DNA from: Aptenodytes patagonicus
Taxonomy: Eukaryota; Chordata; Aves; Sphenisciformes; Spheniscidae
DNA length: 64,000 nt
Direction: 5' to 3'
Assembly: GCF_965638725.1 (NCBI RefSeq)
Contig: NC_134951.1
Span: 78,929,068 to 78,993,067 of the forward strand
Shown in pieces: positions 62,535 to 64,000 of the stretch. How positions within the stretch are numbered: the first letter of the stretch is position 1; the number at the start of each line of letters is the position of its first letter. The notes beneath the pieces were generated by a model that did not search any database, was not told where the DNA came from, and saw only the letters and a program-made list of their open reading frames with translations. A program made the translations under genes and the position numbers.

Positions 62535-63085
62535 TGTCGTGGTTTAATTTCAGTCGGCAACTAAGCACCACGCAGCCGCTCGCTCACTCCCCCCCACCCG
62601 GTGGGATGGGGGAGAGAATTGGAAGAGCACAAGTGAGAAAAACTTGTGGGTTGAGATAAAAACAGTTTAATAATTGAAATAAAATGATAATAATAATATG
62701 ATAATAATAATAATACACAAAGCAAGTGATGCACAGTACAATTGCTCACCACCCGCCGACCGATGCCCAGCCAGTCCCCGAGCAGCGGCCCCCCCGGCCA
62801 GCTTTCCCCAGTTTATGTACTGAGCATGACGTCACATGGTATGGAATATCCCTGTGGCCAGTTTGGGTCAGCTGTCCCGGCTGTGCCCCCTCCCAGCTTC
62901 TTGTGCACCTCCAGCCTTCTCAGTCGGTAGAGCATGGGAAGCTGAAAAGCCCTTGGCTAGTGTAAGCACTGCTTAGCAACAACTAAAACATCGGTGCGTT
63001 ATCAACATTGTTCTCATCCTAAATCCAAAACACTGTACCAGCTACTAGAAAGGAAATTAACTCTATCCCTGCCGAAACCAGGACA
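62535..63085 (-). mobile_element. Solo LTR of an avian ERVL-like element (551 bp), inverted
   Basis: On the minus strand it starts TGTCCTGGTTTCGGCAGGGA and ends ttaaaccacgaca. It is flanked by a perfect 5-bp target duplication, ACACT, at 62530-62534 and 63086-63090. It keeps the CRE (TGACGTCA, 62827-62834), the TATA-like tacataaac, and the ATT-rich microsatellite before tattaaactg. By eye roughly nine of ten positions agree with the LTR at 41286-41855. It lies in PRKN intron 10, in the same orientation as the gene. Confidence 0.95.
62827..62834. promoter_or_regulatory. CRE palindrome in inverted solo LTR U3
   Basis: TGACGTCA is kept perfectly, with the same spacing to the TATA-like motif as in the LTR at 41286. 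Its CpG has not decayed. Confidence 0.6.
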
Positions 63086-63090
63086 ACACT

Positions 63091-64000
63091 TCTTCCCATA
63101 TATGCCCCCCGAATGTTTTGTATGTATTATACATGAGTGTGGTATGCAGGATAGCTTTGTAGTGATGCTATTCGGATGAAACCAACATCTCAACAGCATC
63201 TGGGCTTGCCTTGTTTTAGCTACCTCTCAGTTTGCTTGCCTGGTTACAGAAAGTGAGGGAAAACATTCCTTCAGTGGCACATCACCACCTTGTGGAGAAG
63301 TTTAATTAGTGCAGCTCTCTTAGTTTCTTCGAGGAAAAGGCGGCTGACCTAAGTCAATTAACTTCAGCTTAAGTTGGAGTCTAAATTAATTTTGGGTAGG
63401 TCTGTGGTCTTGTCTATACTGGGGAACTGATTTGCATAACTGCAAGAGTTATTCTGGTACTATCATTTAGCTATTCTGGAACAGCTCTGTGAGAGTACAG
63501 GAAATTTTTCAGGAACAGCAAAAACGTTCACATTACACTGGAACAGCAAAAGTAGTCAACTTTCCTAAGTTAACAGGTCTAATTGGGTGCAATTCATATG
63601 CTGAGATACTGGACCAGATGGACAAAGTGCTCCCATTGTCATCAGGAGAAACTAAGGCAATATGCAAATATTTAAAATAAACCACTTCTTCCTATGGTTT
63701 TCTGATTTTTCCTGGCACACCTTTATCTCTGCCCTAGAACATAGAAATTATACAAACTGTAACTTCCAAAGAGCCAACATGGTTGAACTCATTTGCAAGG
63801 TGCCATGATGACTTTCAGTACTCTAGGCAAAACTCTAGGCATAAATAGCTTAATGGATATAGGGCTGACTGTTCATGTTGAGATGTATTCAAGTTCTAGC
63901 TCTGTTTAATTCAGGTAAGACATCGAGCCTTGGTCTCTTACTTTACTATGCTATTGAATACTTTAAGTATCTCTCAATGTCTCAGTTGAAGTAGTTTTGT
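63091..64000 (-). other. PRKN: PRKN intron 10, right edge of window
   Basis: Unique AT-rich DNA. No exon, repeat or regulatory block was recognised up to the window end. Confidence 0.55.

Noticed and set aside
1..64000. CRISPR arrays, operons, phage or other microbial systems
   Set aside because: No regularly spaced direct repeats with spacers and no gene-dense blocks. Content and repeats are those of a bird chromosome.

Overview
The window is vertebrate nuclear DNA from a bird. The evidence is three CR1 LINE fragments with the avian (ATTCTATG)n-type 3' tail, several avian endogenous retrovirus (ERV) LTRs of the kind common in neoavian and especially passerine genomes, relics that look like ancient MIR SINEs, and exons of two vertebrate genes. 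The lineage within birds is inferred from LTR style only.

Genes. Three coding exons can be supported, all on the minus strand. The first coding exon of AGPAT4 (a lysophosphatidic acid acyltransferase) lies at 5684-5861, with a probable non-coding first exon and a TATA-less CpG-island promoter at about 20430-21660. The last two coding exons of PRKN (parkin, E3 ubiquitin ligase) lie at 51322-51439 (exon 11, 118 nt) and 47136-47245 (exon 12, with the stop), followed by a 3'UTR that probably ends near the AATAAATAAA signal at 45993-46002. The order and shared orientation of AGPAT4 and PRKN match human 6q26. The remaining AGPAT4 exons must lie left of the window. I found no PRKN exon 10 in the window, so it is probably to the right.

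Layout. 1-5683 is AGPAT4 intron 2 with one CR1. 5684-5914 is AGPAT4 exon 2. About 5915-21150 is AGPAT4 intron 1, with a CR1, an 874-bp solo LTR, simple repeats and the left part of the CpG island. 21151-21660 holds the putative exon 1 and core promoter. 21.7-46.0 kb is the intergenic spacer, with a nested ERV complex (36256-37665) and a solo LTR (41286-41855). 46.0-47.1 kb is the PRKN 3'UTR. 47246-51321 is PRKN intron 11, with a CR1. 51440-64000 is PRKN intron 10, with an LTR-like promoter block, a GC-rich CpG-poor block and a second solo LTR (62535-63085) in the opposite orientation.

Points of most interest. The PRKN reading frame stops directly after Phe-Asp, so the terminal valine of the human Phe-Asp-Val tail is absent. 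An older LTR is split exactly in two by a younger LTR that carries a tRNA-Lys-type primer-binding site. The two clean solo LTRs have 5-bp target duplications, which is ERVL-like, while the primer site is of the Lys type usually seen in betaretroviruses. Two RFX X-box-like motifs sit in the AGPAT4 CpG island. A perfect 20-bp palindrome lies just upstream of PRKN exon 12. The other open frames in the window look like chance ORFs or CR1 fossils. I saw no sign of a bacterial, phage or otherwise self-contained novel system.
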